The position numbers were made by a program, and so were the translations under genes. Shown one piece after another: positions 26,709 to 39,450 of a stretch of 64,000 nt of DNA. Within the stretch, counting starts at the first letter, position 1; each line of letters begins with the position of its first letter. The stretch comes from CAVTJL01 sp963752325 (GTDB taxonomy: Bacteria > Pseudomonadota > Alphaproteobacteria > Geminicoccales > Geminicoccaceae), in the NCBI GenBank assembly GCA_963752325.1, contig CAVVXU010000005.1, forward strand, positions 62,001 to 126,000. The letters are read 5' to 3'. The notes beneath the pieces are model-generated. The model saw only the letters and a program-made list of their open reading frames with translations, was not told the DNA's origin and searched no databases.

Positions 26709-27146
26709 ATGATGGGAGGGCAGAGGGCCCAGCGTGCGGCAGCCGCCTATGGGCGGGCAAGCGAGACGATCTCGCCGGCCAGGCAGATCGTCATACTCTA
26801 CGACGGTGCGATGCGCCGCGTCGCGCAGGCGCGGGCAGCCATTCTCGAGCGGCGGGTCGAGGATCGCTATCGGCACGTCATGCAGGCCCATGCCATCATC
26901 AACAGCCTGCAGGCCGTCCTCGATCTGGAGCGCGGCGGCGAGGTGGCCCGCCTGCTCGACCGGCTGTATGGCTACATTCTTCATCGACTTGTCCAGATCA
27001 ACCTCCGCGATGATCCGTCGATCTGCGACGAGCTCGCGGCACGCCTGGGCGAGCTGCGTTCCAGCTGGGCTGCGATCGCCGAGGGCGAGCCCGCGCCGAC
27101 CGGGCTGTCGAAGGTTTCCCTCGGCACCTCGCCACTCGCGGTTTGA
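26709..27146 (+). CDS. fliS: Flagellin-specific chaperone FliS
   Basis: A four-helix protein of 145 residues that binds the flagellin C-terminus in the cytoplasm before export. AAAAYGRASETISPARQIVI, LYDGAMRRVAQARAAI and the helix around AHAIINSLQAVLDLERGGEV, LLDRLYGYILHRLVQINLR are clear FliS features. An ATG-ATG pair allows starts at 26709 or 26712. It is intact, unlike fliC, flaG and fliD directly upstream. Confidence 0.9.
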   Translation: MMGGQRAQRAAAAYGRASETISPARQIVILYDGAMRRVAQARAAILERRVEDRYRHVMQAHAIINSLQAVLDLERGGEVARLLDRLYGYILHRLVQINLRDDPSICDELAARLGELRSSWAAIAEGEPAPTGLSKVSLGTSPLAV

Positions 27147-27207
27147 CCTTCGAGCCCAGAGCGCTCGATCAGCTGGGCCGCGCCGCGCAACAGCGTGAGG
27201 CCGGCTG

Positions 27208-27236
27208 GTTGCAGGCCCCAGACGCGGTCCTTATAT
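27208..27236 (+). promoter_or_regulatory. Candidate RpoH (sigma-32) promoter of dnaK
   Basis: GTTG at 27208-27211, then 17 bases, then CCTTATAT at 27229-27236 resembles the alphaproteobacterial heat-shock consensus CTTG-N17-CYTATNT, with a mismatch in each half. It lies about 110 bases before the dnaK ATG, in the only AT-containing stretch of that gap. Heat-shock control of dnaK is well established generally; this particular site is my reading. Confidence 0.4.
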
Positions 27237-27342
27237 CAGCCTCACGTCGAGCGCGGCCGCCATCGTCATGCGACGTGAGACATCCGCGGTTCGTGCGCCA
27301 TCGCAACATCGTATTGCTTCGCGTTCCGCGCGAGAGGTTGGA

Positions 27343-29261
<1,919 letters not shown>

Positions 29262-29289
29262 GCATCACGCTGATCTGGTGGGACAGACA

Positions 29290-29319
29290 GGGACCGGGCG
29301 CGGTAACGCGCCCGGTCCC
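29290..29319 (+). terminator. 13-bp hairpin between dnaK and dnaJ
   Basis: GGGACCGGGCGCG at 29290-29302 pairs perfectly with CGCGCCCGGTCCC at 29307-29319 around a GTAA loop, followed by TTGCCGTT. It starts 28 bases after the dnaK stop. It probably attenuates or partly terminates transcription so that dnaJ is made in smaller amount than dnaK. Confidence 0.65.
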
Positions 29320-29372
29320 TTGCCGTTCCGAGGCTTAGCGCGCGGCCAAGGGCCCGAAGGCACGAAGAGGAC

Positions 29373-30510
29373 ATGGCGAAGCGCGACTATTACGAGATAC
29401 TCGGCGTCGCCCGGTCGGCATCCGACGGGGAGCTGAAGCGGGCCTATCGCCAGCTGGCGATGAAGTGGCATCCGGACCGCAATCCCGGCGACGGGACCGC
29501 GGAGACCCGCTTCAAGGAGATCAACGAGGCCTACGAGATCCTGAAGGATCCGCAAAAGCGGGCCGCCTACGACCAGTTCGGCCACCAGGCCTTCGAGGCC
29601 GGGATGAGCGGTGGCGGTCGCGGCGCTGCGGGCTTCGACTTCTCCTCGTTCGCCGACGTGTTCGACGACCTTTTCGGCGAGTTCGCAGGCGGCGGCCGCC
29701 GGCGGGGCTCGTCCACCCGTGGCGCCGATCTCCGCTACAATCTCACGATCACGCTCGAGGAGGCGTTCGCCGGCAAGAAGGCGCAGATCCGCGTGCCGAC
29801 CTCGGTGCCTTGCGACGCGTGCCGCGGCAGCGGCAGCGAGGGCGGGAGCGAGCCGGCCGTGTGCCCGACCTGTCGCGGTATGGGCCGCGTCCGCAGCCAG
29901 CAGGGCTTCTTCACCGTCGAGCGCACCTGCCCGACCTGCCAGGGCAGCGGGCGGACGATCACCAATCCCTGCCGGGTCTGTGCCGGCGCCGGACGCGTCG
30001 AGAAGGAGAAGACCCTGGCCGTCACGATCCCGCCCGGGGTCGAGGACGGCACCCGGATCCGGCTCTCGGGCGAGGGCGAGGCGGGGGTGCGCGGTGGCCA
30101 GCCGGGCGATCTCTACATCTTCGTCGGCGTGGCCCCGCACCGCCTCTTCAGGCGCGAGGGCGCCCATCTCTTCTGCCGCGTGCCGATCCCGATGACGACG
30201 GCGGCGCTCGGCGGGCAGGTCGAGGTGCCGACGATCGAGGGCAAGCGCATCAAGATCGCCGTACCCGACGGCACCCAGACCGGCAAGCAGATCCGACTGC
30301 GTGCCAAGGGCATGACTGAGCTTCAGTCGCACGCCCGCGGCGACATGCTGGTCGAGCTGATGGTCGAGACGCCGGTCAACCTGACCAAGCGGCAGGAGGA
30401 GCTGCTGCGGGAGTTCGAGCAGGCAGGGGGCGAGACCAACGAACCAGCACCCTGAATCCGAGGGCTTCTTCGCCAAGGTCAAGGAGCTCTGGGACGATCT
30501 GCGCGAGTGA
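29373..30510 (+). CDS. dnaJ: Co-chaperone DnaJ (Hsp40), C-terminal frameshift
   Basis: DnaJ delivers substrates to DnaK and stimulates its ATPase. The J domain DYYEILGVARSASDGELKRA, YRQLAMKWHPDRNPGDGTAE contains the HPD triad. A Gly/Phe-rich region follows, then four zinc-finger repeats (CDACRGSGSEGG, CPTCRGMGRVRSQQ, CPTCQGSGRTITNPC, CRVCAGAGRVEKEK) and the two C-terminal beta domains. The original frame stops at 30455. The true end is almost surely 30510, since another frame continues QHPESEGFFAKVKELWDDLR, the usual alphaproteobacterial DnaJ tail; the change is near 30430. The span is 3n+1. Confidence 0.96.
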
Positions 30511-30548
30511 TCCGGTCCCGCGCAGCGTGAGGCAGGGAGGCCTCTGGC

Positions 30549-31043
30549 ATGGCGGACAAGATTCTGGACGAGATCGCAACGCTGATCGAGGCGGCGCGCC
30601 GGGAAGCCTATGCCGCCGGCTACAACGATGCGCTCAAGCAGATCCTCTCGGCTGCGAGCGCCATGCCCAAAAGCGGCCCGCCACCGGCTCGCGAGCGGAA
30701 CGAGCGACGGCGAGGCGTGCCCGCCTCCTCCGGAGTCCGCAAGCGGGCGCCCCGGGGTCAGGTGGAGGAGCAGGTCAGTCGAATCCTTGCCGGCGAGATC
30801 GCGGGACTGACGATTCGCGATATCGAGGAGCGAAGCGAGGCATCGGGGGCCGCCGCCAAGCCGCCGTCCATCCGAGTAGCGCTCCTGCGGCTCGAGCAGG
30901 CGGGCAAGGCCACGAGGGATGGCCGTCGCTGGCGGCTGCGCCCCAACGAGCCAGCCGGCGCGGCAAACGAGATCCGCACTCACGGCGATGAGCCCAACGC
31001 GGAACAGCCCGACGTCGAGGAGCCATCCCTCGCCACCAGCTGA
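30549..31043 (+). CDS. Unknown protein with a winged-helix-like centre, downstream of dnaJ
   Basis: A protein of 164 residues; family not recognised. The first 35 residues form a helix (MADKILDEIATLIEAARREA, YAAGYNDALKQIL). A basic linker follows (RNERRRGVPASSGVRKRAPR). Then EEQVSRILAGEIAGLTIRDI, EERSEASG...SIRVALLRLEQAGKATRDGRRW has the pattern of a winged helix-turn-helix with a wing at the end. A DNA-binding role is plausible but unproven. It lies 38 bases after dnaJ on the same strand and could be heat-shock co-transcribed. The tail is acidic and disordered. Confidence 0.65.
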   Translation: MADKILDEIATLIEAARREAYAAGYNDALKQILSAASAMPKSGPPPARERNERRRGVPASSGVRKRAPRGQVEEQVSRILAGEIAGLTIRDIEERSEASGAAAKPPSIRVALLRLEQAGKATRDGRRWRLRPNEPAGAANEIRTHGDEPNAEQPDVEEPSLATS

Positions 31044-31374
31044 ATCCTCGAGCCACTGAAGCCGTCGACGAGGCTGCCTGCACGCTGCGCTTCCCAGCAG
31101 GCCGCGTCGTAGCACGCTGCCCCGTCGTGGCTCCGGACCTCCGATCCGAGCGACAGTCTTGCGGCGCAAGATCCTGCAGTAGGATTATGCGGCCCCGAGG
31201 CGATCGAAAAGCTCTGCCAGATCGCCCATTGTCGATTGCGGCCCCCCGCCGTCGTCGCCATGATCGCCGGCAGCCCAATGCAGCCGCGAGCGGCGTGTCG
31301 CATGGGTCCACGCGGGGTCGGCAGCGCGGCCGCCCACGTGACCAGCAACCGCGCGATAGAGCGGAATCGGGGAC
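31044..31374. other. Intergenic region upstream of the UgpC/MalK-type gene
   Basis: About 330 bases without a believable gene on either strand. The only structure I noticed is a short inverted repeat TCTTGC-GGC-GCAAGA near 31155. It should carry the promoter of the transporter ATPase gene, but I cannot pick out convincing -35/-10 elements. Confidence 0.5.
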
Positions 31375-32448
<1,074 letters not shown>

Positions 32449-32479
32449 CACGGTCGGCTGCTCTCGTCGTTAGCAGCTC

Positions 32480-32508
32480 CTGGGTGGCTGGATCTCCCAG
32501 CCACCCAG
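32480..32508 (+). terminator. Hairpin after the UgpC/MalK-type gene
   Basis: CTGGGTGGCTGG at 32480-32491 pairs perfectly with CCAGCCACCCAG at 32497-32508 around ATCTC. The 12-bp stem lies about 30 bases past the stop codon and is the probable transcription end, although no T-run follows. Confidence 0.65.
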
Positions 32509-32621
32509 CGCGCTCCAGTTCAGCTCTCTGCTTGCGCTTCCCAGACGACCGCTTGCCGGCCGGCCAGTGTGCATCCGTCATGTCGTGTCGTGTTGCCTTG
32601 CAGGACCATGAGGATCAGGCC

Positions 32622-32978
32622 ATGGCACCATCGCGGGACGTGATGTTCATCGAGATCGGCACCGGTGTCGACCTGCAGGGCCAGGATGTCACCAAGGCGG
32701 CCATCCGTGCCGTCCGGAATGCGATCGGTCACAACTATCTGCCGGCCATGCGCCGCCTGGTCGACGGTCAGAGAACGCGGATGGGCGTGCTCGTGCGCCT
32801 CGGCGTGCCGGCAGCAGCGGGAGCGCCCGACATCGAGGCGGTCCGCGCATCGCTGCCGCACGGCGAGGTCTCGGTCGAGGTCGGGCCCGGCGGCATGATG
32901 GTGCCGAACGGTCTCGACGACGGGCTCATCTGCGTCGTCAACGCTGCCATCGAGGTGTCGCTTCTGACCGCCGGCTAG
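32622..32978 (+). CDS. Lin0512-family protein
   Basis: A protein of 118 residues resembling the Lin0512 family of small conserved proteins with no established function. The family start VMFIEIGTGVDLQGQDVTKA, AIRAVRNAIGHNYLPAM is clear, as is the later GEVSVEVGPGGMMVPNGLDD. I chose the ATG at 32622 because upstream residues are not family-like. It is convergent with the small gene at 32984, with 5 bases between them. Confidence 0.75.
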   Translation: MAPSRDVMFIEIGTGVDLQGQDVTKAAIRAVRNAIGHNYLPAMRRLVDGQRTRMGVLVRLGVPAAAGAPDIEAVRASLPHGEVSVEVGPGGMMVPNGLDDGLICVVNAAIEVSLLTAG

Positions 32979-32983
32979 CGCCC

Positions 32984-33220
32984 TCAGGACCCGGCCCAGC
33001 CCGAGGGCCGCGCGCCCACCCTCAAGCGGGCTTGGCGGATCACCTCCACGACATCGACTGCGGTGATGCCATCCCGTCGCATCACCAGCCGGACGATGGG
33101 ATCTTCCAGGGCCGCCTCGATGAATGCGTCGGCGTTGGTCAATGCGTGGCGGTCACCCGCCGGTCGCAGCGCAGATCCACACCGCTCCGCCACTATCGTC
33201 GTCTCGATATCCCTCGTCAT
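32984..33220 (-). CDS. Small protein of unknown function downstream of hutF
   Basis: A 78-residue protein, family not recognised. The ATG at 33220 has an excellent ribosome site (GAGGAGAGGGAC), which is the main reason to accept it. The sequence is mostly helical (NADAFIEAALEDPIVRLVMR, GITAVDVVEVIRQARLRV). It starts 26 bases after the hutF stop on the same strand and is probably the last gene of the mprF-hutF unit. Confidence 0.55.
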   Translation of the reverse strand: MTRDIETTIVAERCGSALRPAGDRHALTNADAFIEAALEDPIVRLVMRRDGITAVDVVEVIRQARLRVGARPSGWAGS

Positions 33221-33246
33221 GTCCCTCTCCTCGCAGGCCCATCCTA

Positions 33247-34713
33247 TCAAGGAGGAGGAGCGCGACAGGACCATGGCAGGGCGAGCACCTGCGACGTGAC
33301 GGCAGCGCTCTCGAGAAGGCTCGGGCTCAGGCGAGCAGCCGCCTCATCGTTGACCGGAAGGTCGCTGCGTATCGCGTGCCGGGCCGGATGAACGCCGTCC
33401 CGTACCTGCCATCGGCCGCCCACCATCACGTGACGGACAGGCAGGCCGCGGCCGGCGAAGATGAGCGCATCGAGGAGGCGGTCATCGTGGGGATCGACGA
33501 GCCTGGGATCGTCCTCGTCGAGCACCACGAGATCGGCTCGGTATCCCGGCGCGAGACGGCCGACCGGCCGCCCCGCTGCTCGAGCGCCCCCGGACAGCGC
33601 AGCCGAGAAGAGACGCGATCCGACGTGCGGATGGGCCTCGTCAGCCCCCACCAGCCGCCGGAGCTCGGTGAGCCGCTGGCCATACTCAAGCAGTCGCAGC
33701 TCCTCGGCCGGACATGCGCAAACATTGCTGTCGGAGCCGATGGCGATGCGCCCGTGCCGCTGGAGATGATCGGCCAGGCGAAAGACGCCGTCGCCGAGAT
33801 TTGCCTCCGTGGTAGGGCAAAGGCCCACGACGGCCCCACTCGTCGCCACGCGGTCCATCTCCTGGTCGTCCATATGCGTGGCATGGACGAGGCACCAAGC
33901 CTGGCCGGGCTGCACGATCTCGAACAGCCGCTGCACCGGACGCTGGCCAGTGAGGTCCAGGCACTCGCGCACCTCGCGCACCTGCTCGGCCACATGGATA
34001 TGGATCGGGATGTCGGCATCTCGACGGGTTGCCGCCTCGATCACCTCGCCGAGCTGGCGCGGCGGGACGGCCCGCAGCGAGTGCGGCGCGATGCCGAGCC
34101 GACGCCCGGGATCATCGCGGAAGTCGGGCTCCAGTCGCTCCAGCAGCCGCATGAACGCTGCCGGATCCATGACGAAGCGTCGCTGCCCCGGGCTCGGCGG
34201 CTGGTCGCCGAAGCCACCCGTGACATAGAGCGCCGGCAGCAGCGTCAGCCCCATGCCGACCTCGCGCGCGGCCTCATGGATCATGAGGGAGAGGAGAGCG
34301 GGATCGGCATAGGGCCGGCCGTCGACGTCATGATGGAGGTAGTGGAACTCGACGACGCTCGTATAGCCGGCCTCGAGCAGCTCGAGGTACAGCTCGGCCG
34401 CGACCGCCCGGACGTCCTCGGGCCCGAGACGGGCGAGGAAGGCGTACATGGTCTCGCGCCAGCTCCAGAAGCTGGCCTCGCCCGGCTCGAGCCGCTCGGC
34501 GAGACCCGCCATGGCCCTCTGGAATGCATGGCAGTGGACGTTCACCATGCCGGGCAGGACAGCGCCCCGGAGGGGCTCTGCACCCCTTGGATCGCTGCCG
34601 GGCTCCACCGTCAGGATTGTGCCGGCGGGGTCGATCTCGAGCCGCACCTCGGCCGCCCAGCCGCCGGGCAGAAGCGCACGCTCGAGATGAAAAGCCTCGA
34701 CGCCTCCGGTCAT
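33247..34713 (-). CDS. hutF: Formimidoylglutamate deiminase
   Basis: An amidohydrolase that converts N-formimidoyl-L-glutamate to N-formyl-L-glutamate and ammonia in the histidine degradation branch of some proteobacteria. Zinc ligands are seen in LPGMVNVHCHAFQRAMAGL, in HIHVAEQ and in AIGSDSN. TSVVEFHYLHHDVDGRPYAD and CLVHATHMDDQE are also HutF-like. At 488 residues it is slightly longer than typical (about 450), from a divergent C-terminal tail. No hutH, hutU, hutI or hutG is near. Its ATG overlaps the mprF stop (ATGA), an unusual partnership. Confidence 0.88.
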   Translation of the reverse strand: MTGGVEAFHLERALLPGGWAAEVRLEIDPAGTILTVEPGSDPRGAEPLRGAVLPGMVNVHCHAFQRAMAGLAERLEPGEASFWSWRETMYAFLARLGPEDVRAVAAELYLELLEAGYTSVVEFHYLHHDVDGRPYADPALLSLMIHEAAREVGMGLTLLPALYVTGGFGDQPPSPGQRRFVMDPAAFMRLLERLEPDFRDDPGRRLGIAPHSLRAVPPRQLGEVIEAATRRDADIPIHIHVAEQVREVRECLDLTGQRPVQRLFEIVQPGQAWCLVHATHMDDQEMDRVATSGAVVGLCPTTEANLGDGVFRLADHLQRHGRIAIGSDSNVCACPAEELRLLEYGQRLTELRRLVGADEAHPHVGSRLFSAALSGGARAAGRPVGRLAPGYRADLVVLDEDDPRLVDPHDDRLLDALIFAGRGLPVRHVMVGGRWQVRDGVHPARHAIRSDLPVNDEAAARLSPSLLESAAVTSQVLALPWSCRAPPP

Positions 34714-37298
34714 CTCCGCACCACCGCTCCATCCCGGTCGACGATGAGCGCCGTGAGATCGGCAAGAACCTCCGGCAGGGCCCGGGCCGGATGAAGGAGG
34801 AAGACCGGCTCCCAGACCGGATCGAGCTTCTCCATGAAGGCCCTGAGCCCGCGAGCATCATGGAACTGCGCGCCGTGACGCAGAAGTGGCCGGCCATAGG
34901 GCGGCCAGAGCACGGAGAGCCGATGGTCGCCGGGCTCCCGAGATGGCGCCACGCCGAGCAGGAACCACTGGAAGCCGCCCTGCTTGGCCCACAGCATGGT
35001 CTCGGCCACAAGGAGGCTCATTGCACCTTGGGCTCCTTCACCTGCGGAGCGAACGAGATCCATGCTGGCCTCGCTGCCATCGGCCGAGAGCCACAAATTT
35101 GCGAAGGCGACGATGGCGCCCGCACGGCCAAGAACCGCCACCGGGCCACCGGCAACATAGTCGCGGCAGAAGAACCCTTGAGAGAAATGCCGCTCCTGCC
35201 CACCATGCTCCGAGAGCCAAGCCGCCGAGACAGCCTCCAGCTCGTCCAGCACCGCCGGCACGTCTTCCGGCTCGAGCACGGTGAACTGAACGCCGCTCTT
35301 GGCGGCCCGGTTGCGCGCGTTCCTCAGGTCGGCGCGTCGCTTGCCCCGCAGATCGAACTCGGCAAGCGGCACACGCGCCCTCTCGCCCAGCTCGACGAAC
35401 TCGAGGCCGAGGTCGAGCAGAAGCGGCAGGCTATCCGACCCCACCTCGTAGAACACGGTATAGGCGCCGTGACGATCAGCGGCCTCGTGGAAGTCCCAGA
35501 CCAGCTTCGGCCAGAGATCGGGCGGCCCCACGGGCTCGCCCATGGCTATCCAGCTTCCGCCGGAGACGCCGTAGCTGATGAAGGCTCGACCCGTCGGGTC
35601 GAAATGAAAGGCCTTGTCACCGGCAAGCGCCAGCCGGGAATCAGCGTCGCCGTCGCGTAGGACGACCTCCCGGGCCAATGCCAGCTCCTCGGGGCGTTGC
35701 TACGTGAGGGCCGGCCGGCGAGCGACGGAACAGCGATGCCAAGCTGAGCCCGACCAGCAGCGCCAGGGCGGCAAGGGTGGCGTGCAGCGAGCGCGGCGCC
35801 TCCGGGTGAAGACCCGACTGCCACCAGAACCCCTGGCCATGCTCTGGATATTTGAGCCCGAAGAAGGCCAGCCAGAGCGCAGCCAGCACGATAATCGTCG
35901 CAATGCGCCCACCAACCGGAGGAGACGCGCTCCTCGACCAGCCGCGACTGTCGATAGAACTCAGCCTTGCAGCGGGAGAAGAATAAGCAGCACGAGCAGT
36001 AGCAGCGCCGCCGCCTCGCTATCCAGCCCCTTGAGGATGGTGGTGGCCACACCGGCGCCCAGCAGGACCACTGCCGCCGACCAGGCGCCTCGGACGCGCC
36101 GCCGCAGCGGGCGGGCGAGGAACAGCAGGACGACACCGATCAGGCTGCCCAGATAGTGCGAGACGGCGATGACCGCCGTCGGCACCAGGATCGAGAGCGC
36201 CACGAGCCGCGAGTGGACCTCGGGCGTCGCGCCCGAGAGGAGCAGCACGGTGCCCGCCAGGACCACGAGCCCAGCCGCGGCCGTCGGAACCAGCAGGCTT
36301 ACCCAGCGGAACGCCCGCTCGCCCGAGCTCTGCAGCCAGCTGCGCCACCGGCCGATCTCCACGGCCGCGAGAAGCCCGGAGCCCAGACAGAGCGGGAGGA
36401 TGTAATAGATGGCACGGAAGACGAGGAGCGCTCCGATGACCTGAACCATCAGGTCGGTGGGCGGCTGCAGCTGCAGCACCATCGCTCCCTCGAAGACGCC
36501 GAGAGCGCCCGGCACGTGGCTGGCCGCCCCGACCACGATCGCCATCACGAACATCGCAAGGAGCTGGCCGTAGCCGACGTCGAGACCAGCCGGCAAGAGA
36601 ACCCAAAGGGCGGCGCCGGCCGAGGCGATGTCGATCAGGCCCAGGCCGATCTGGATCAAGGTTACCTGAGGCCGGGGCACCTCGATCACATGGCCGAGGA
36701 TCGTGAACGGCCTGCGGGCGCGCCAGCTCCACCCGAGATAGGCCACGACCACACCGAGAGCGAGAAGCCCGACGAGGCGCCAGAGGCTCTGCGGAACAGG
36801 GATCACGCCGAGGAGGAAGTCCGGCTCGAGGAGGAGAACGACGCCGACGAGCGTCGTGATCCCGAGGCCGAAGGTGATCGAGAAGAAAGCCTGGACCTTG
36901 GCGACGTCGACGGGCCCCAGCCCCTGCCCGGCATAAAGCTGGTAGCGCAGCCCGGCGCCGACGACGGCCGCGAGGCCGGTCGAGTGCGCGATCGATTGGG
37001 CGACGAACGAGGCGAGCGCGGTGCGACGGAGGGGCAGGCGCCGCTCGGCGAACGCGAGCGCGAAATGCTCGTAGCCGACGAGCGCCGTGAAGCTAACCGC
37101 CGTGCCGGCCATAGCGACGAAGATCCGATGCCAGCCAATCGTGCTCAGGGCGTGGCGCAAATCCCGGTAGTGGAAATGGCTCAGCACATGATGCAGGACG
37201 CCGACGGCCACGCAGAACAGCACGGCGCCCAGCAGGTAGGGCCAGTTGGCGAGAAGCCAGGTGACGAGCTTTCGCCGGTAGGTCGCCTGGCGACGCAT
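34710..37298 (-). CDS. mprF: MprF/LpiA phosphatidylglycerol aminoacyltransferase-flippase, frameshifted
   Basis: MprF adds Lys or Ala from aminoacyl-tRNA to phosphatidylglycerol and flips the cationic lipid outward, giving resistance to acid and cationic peptides. The N-terminal multi-helix flippase part runs from 37298 to about 35965 (ASFVAQSIAHSTGLAAVVGA, GAASHVPGALGVFEGAMVLQ). The C-terminal GNAT-like synthase runs from about 35678 (LALAGDKAFHFDPTGRAFIS, RADLRNARNRAAKSGVQFTV, SMDLVRSAGEGAQGAMSLL). Between them AEFYRQSRLVEERV and AALWLAFFGLKYPEHGQGFW are in other frames, so there are changes near 35965, 35910 and 35690. Joined, it is about 862 residues, the family length. Confidence 0.88.
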
Positions 37299-37626
37299 CC
37301 GCGGCTTCTCGACGACGGCCGTCGCCAGCCGAACCGCCCTGGGCGCAAGAACTCATGACCGGCGGACGTCCGAGCTACCGCCGACCGCCTCGGGAGCGAC
37401 GTGGAGAGCGGCCACGGCGGCGACCAAGCCTGGCGAGCTCCAGCTCATGAGGCGGTATCCCGGGATCCGTGAGAGCGCGCCGACATTAGGGCGGCCCGCG
37501 ACGACGCCCTAGATAGTCGACCCAGGCACCAGACGCGAGCCTTGGCGCCATGTGGACAGGCCCGAACCTCTTATCCTCCCGCCAAGGCTGGGTTCCGCGA
37601 GCCCTATGGGCTGGCCTGCATCAGGC
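37299..37626. other. Intergenic region between glmS and mprF
   Basis: About 330 bases with no gene. Next to the glmS stop, on the glmS transcript, GGCCTG-ATG-CAGGCC (37613-37627) and AGCCC-ATA-GGGCT are short adjacent hairpins that may form a weak terminator. The rest should contain the mprF promoter; I cannot identify it. Confidence 0.5.
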
Positions 37627-39450
37627 CTACTCGACAGTGACGGACTTGGCCAGATTCCTCGGCTGGTCGACGTCGGTGCCCTTGAGCACCGCCGTGTGGT
37701 AGGCGAGGAGCTGGACCGGCACGCTATAGAGCAGCGGAGCCACGAAGGGGTCGACAGTCGGCAGCGTGACCGCCCGCCAGGCGTAGGCGCCGAGCTCGGC
37801 AACGCCCCGAGCGTCGGAGAGCAGCACCACCCGGCCACCGCGTGCCACGACCTCCTGGAGGTTCGAGGCCGTCTTCTCGAAGAGATCGTCGTAAGGCGCC
37901 ACGACGATCACCGGAACGCTCTCGTCAATCAGCGCGATCGGCCCGTGCTTGAGCTCGCCCGCCGCATAGCCCTCGGCGTGGATGTAGCTGATTTCCTTCA
38001 GCTTCAGCGCCCCCTCGAGCGCGATCGGATAGGCGGCACCGCGCCCGATATAGAGCACGTCGCGGGCCTGCATGATGCCCTGAGCGATCTCCGCGAACTC
38101 GCGATCCGCCTCGAGCACCTGGAGAATCCGTGCCGGCACCTCGTCAAGCGCCTGCGTCAGGCTGGCCTCGCGCTCCGGCGTAAGGCGGCCTCGGAGCCGG
38201 GCGGCCCCGACGGCAAGGCAGGCGAGGGTCGCGAGCTGGGTCGTGAAGGCCTTCGTCGAGGCGACACCGATCTCCGGGCCGGCCAGCGTCCGCAGCAGCC
38301 CGTCGGCCTCGCGAGCGAGCGTGCTCTCGGGCACGTTGACGACAGCCAGCGCCGGATGGCCCAGCGCCTTCACGTGGCGCATCGCAGCCAGCGTGTCGGC
38401 GGTCTCGCCCGACTGGGAGACGAAGATGCCGGCCTCGCCATCGACGAGCGGCATCTCGCGGTAGCGGAACTCCGAGCCGATGTCCCAATCCACCGGCAGG
38501 CCGGCCAGGCGCTCGAACCAGTATTTGCCGACGAGGCAGGCGTAGGAGGCGGTGCCGCAGGCGATCATCGCCAGCCGCGGCACCCGCTCGAGATCGAAGG
38601 GCAGGCTCGGCAGCGTGATGCGGTGGTCCTGAGGATCGGCGAAGGAGCGGAGCGTGTCGCCGATCACCGCCGGCTGCTCGAAGATCTCCTTCTCCATGAA
38701 ATGACGGTGGTTGCCCTTGCCGATCATGGCCCCGCTGAAGGCCGTCTGCCGGATCGGCCGCTCGACCTCCTCTCCCCCGGCGTCATGAATCACGGCGCCC
38801 TGAGGGTGCAGGAAGGCGATGTCGCCCTCCTCGAGGTACTGGATGCGGTCGGTCAGGGGAGCCAGGGCCAGCGCGTCCGAGCCCACAAACATCTCCTCGT
38901 CGCCATAGCCGATGGCGAGCGGGCTGCCCTTGCGGGCGACGACGAGAAGATCGGCTCGGCCCTCGAACAGCATGGCGAGCGCGAAGGCGCCTTCGAGGCG
39001 GCGGACAGCCGCCGCCGCGGCCTCCTCGGGGCGAAGGCCACGGGCGAGGTAGACGCTGATCAGCTGGGGCACGACCTCGGTGTCGGTCTGGGTCGTGAAC
39101 TCGCGGCCCTTGGCGACCAGCTCGGCACGCAGCGCCTGAAAGTTCTCGATGATGCCGTTGTGGACGACCGCCACGCCCTGGGCGATGTGCGGATGGGCGT
39201 TGGTCTCGGTCGGAGCGCCGTGCGTCGCCCAGCGCGTATGGCCGATCCCGGTACGTCCGGCCAGCGGCGTCTCCGTGAGGCATGCAGCGAGCTGGTCGAG
39301 CTTGCCCTGCACGCGGCGCCGCTCGACTCGCCCATCGACGAGCGTCGCTATTCCCGCGCTGTCGTAGCCGCGGTACTCGAGCCGCCGCAGCACCTCGAGG
39401 AGAAGCGGGGCCGCGTCACCCTTGCCAATGACACCGACAATGCCGCACAT
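37627..39450 (-). CDS. glmS: Glucosamine-6-phosphate synthase (isomerizing)
   Basis: GlmS makes glucosamine-6-phosphate from fructose-6-phosphate and glutamine, the first step to UDP-GlcNAc for peptidoglycan and LPS. The N-terminal glutaminase begins MCGIVGVIG with the nucleophile Cys-2 and includes GIGHTRWATHGAPTETNAHP. Two SIS domains follow (ACGTASYACLVGKYWFERL, FVSQSGETADTLAAMRHVKA, YIGRGAAYPIALEGALKLKE), ending in LAKSVTVE. The 607 residues are the normal length. No glmU is adjacent and there is no room for a glmS ribozyme upstream. Confidence 0.97.
   Translation of the reverse strand: MCGIVGVIGKGDAAPLLLEVLRRLEYRGYDSAGIATLVDGRVERRRVQGKLDQLAACLTETPLAGRTGIGHTRWATHGAPTETNAHPHIAQGVAVVHNGIIENFQALRAELVAKGREFTTQTDTEVVPQLISVYLARGLRPEEAAAAAVRRLEGAFALAMLFEGRADLLVVARKGSPLAIGYGDEEMFVGSDALALAPLTDRIQYLEEGDIAFLHPQGAVIHDAGGEEVERPIRQTAFSGAMIGKGNHRHFMEKEIFEQPAVIGDTLRSFADPQDHRITLPSLPFDLERVPRLAMIACGTASYACLVGKYWFERLAGLPVDWDIGSEFRYREMPLVDGEAGIFVSQSGETADTLAAMRHVKALGHPALAVVNVPESTLAREADGLLRTLAGPEIGVASTKAFTTQLATLACLAVGAARLRGRLTPEREASLTQALDEVPARILQVLEADREFAEIAQGIMQARDVLYIGRGAAYPIALEGALKLKEISYIHAEGYAAGELKHGPIALIDESVPVIVVAPYDDLFEKTASNLQEVVARGGRVVLLSDARGVAELGAYAWRAVTLPTVDPFVAPLLYSVPVQLLAYHTAVLKGTDVDQPRNLAKSVTVE

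Noticed and set aside
29265..31169. 634-codon minus-strand open frame
   Set aside because: Antisense to dnaJ and the following gene; low-complexity Ala/Gly/Arg composition and no recognisable motif.
36156..37358. 400-codon plus-strand open frame
   Set aside because: Antisense to the mprF flippase region; composition dominated by Arg, Glu and Asp, typical of a shadow of hydrophobic codons.
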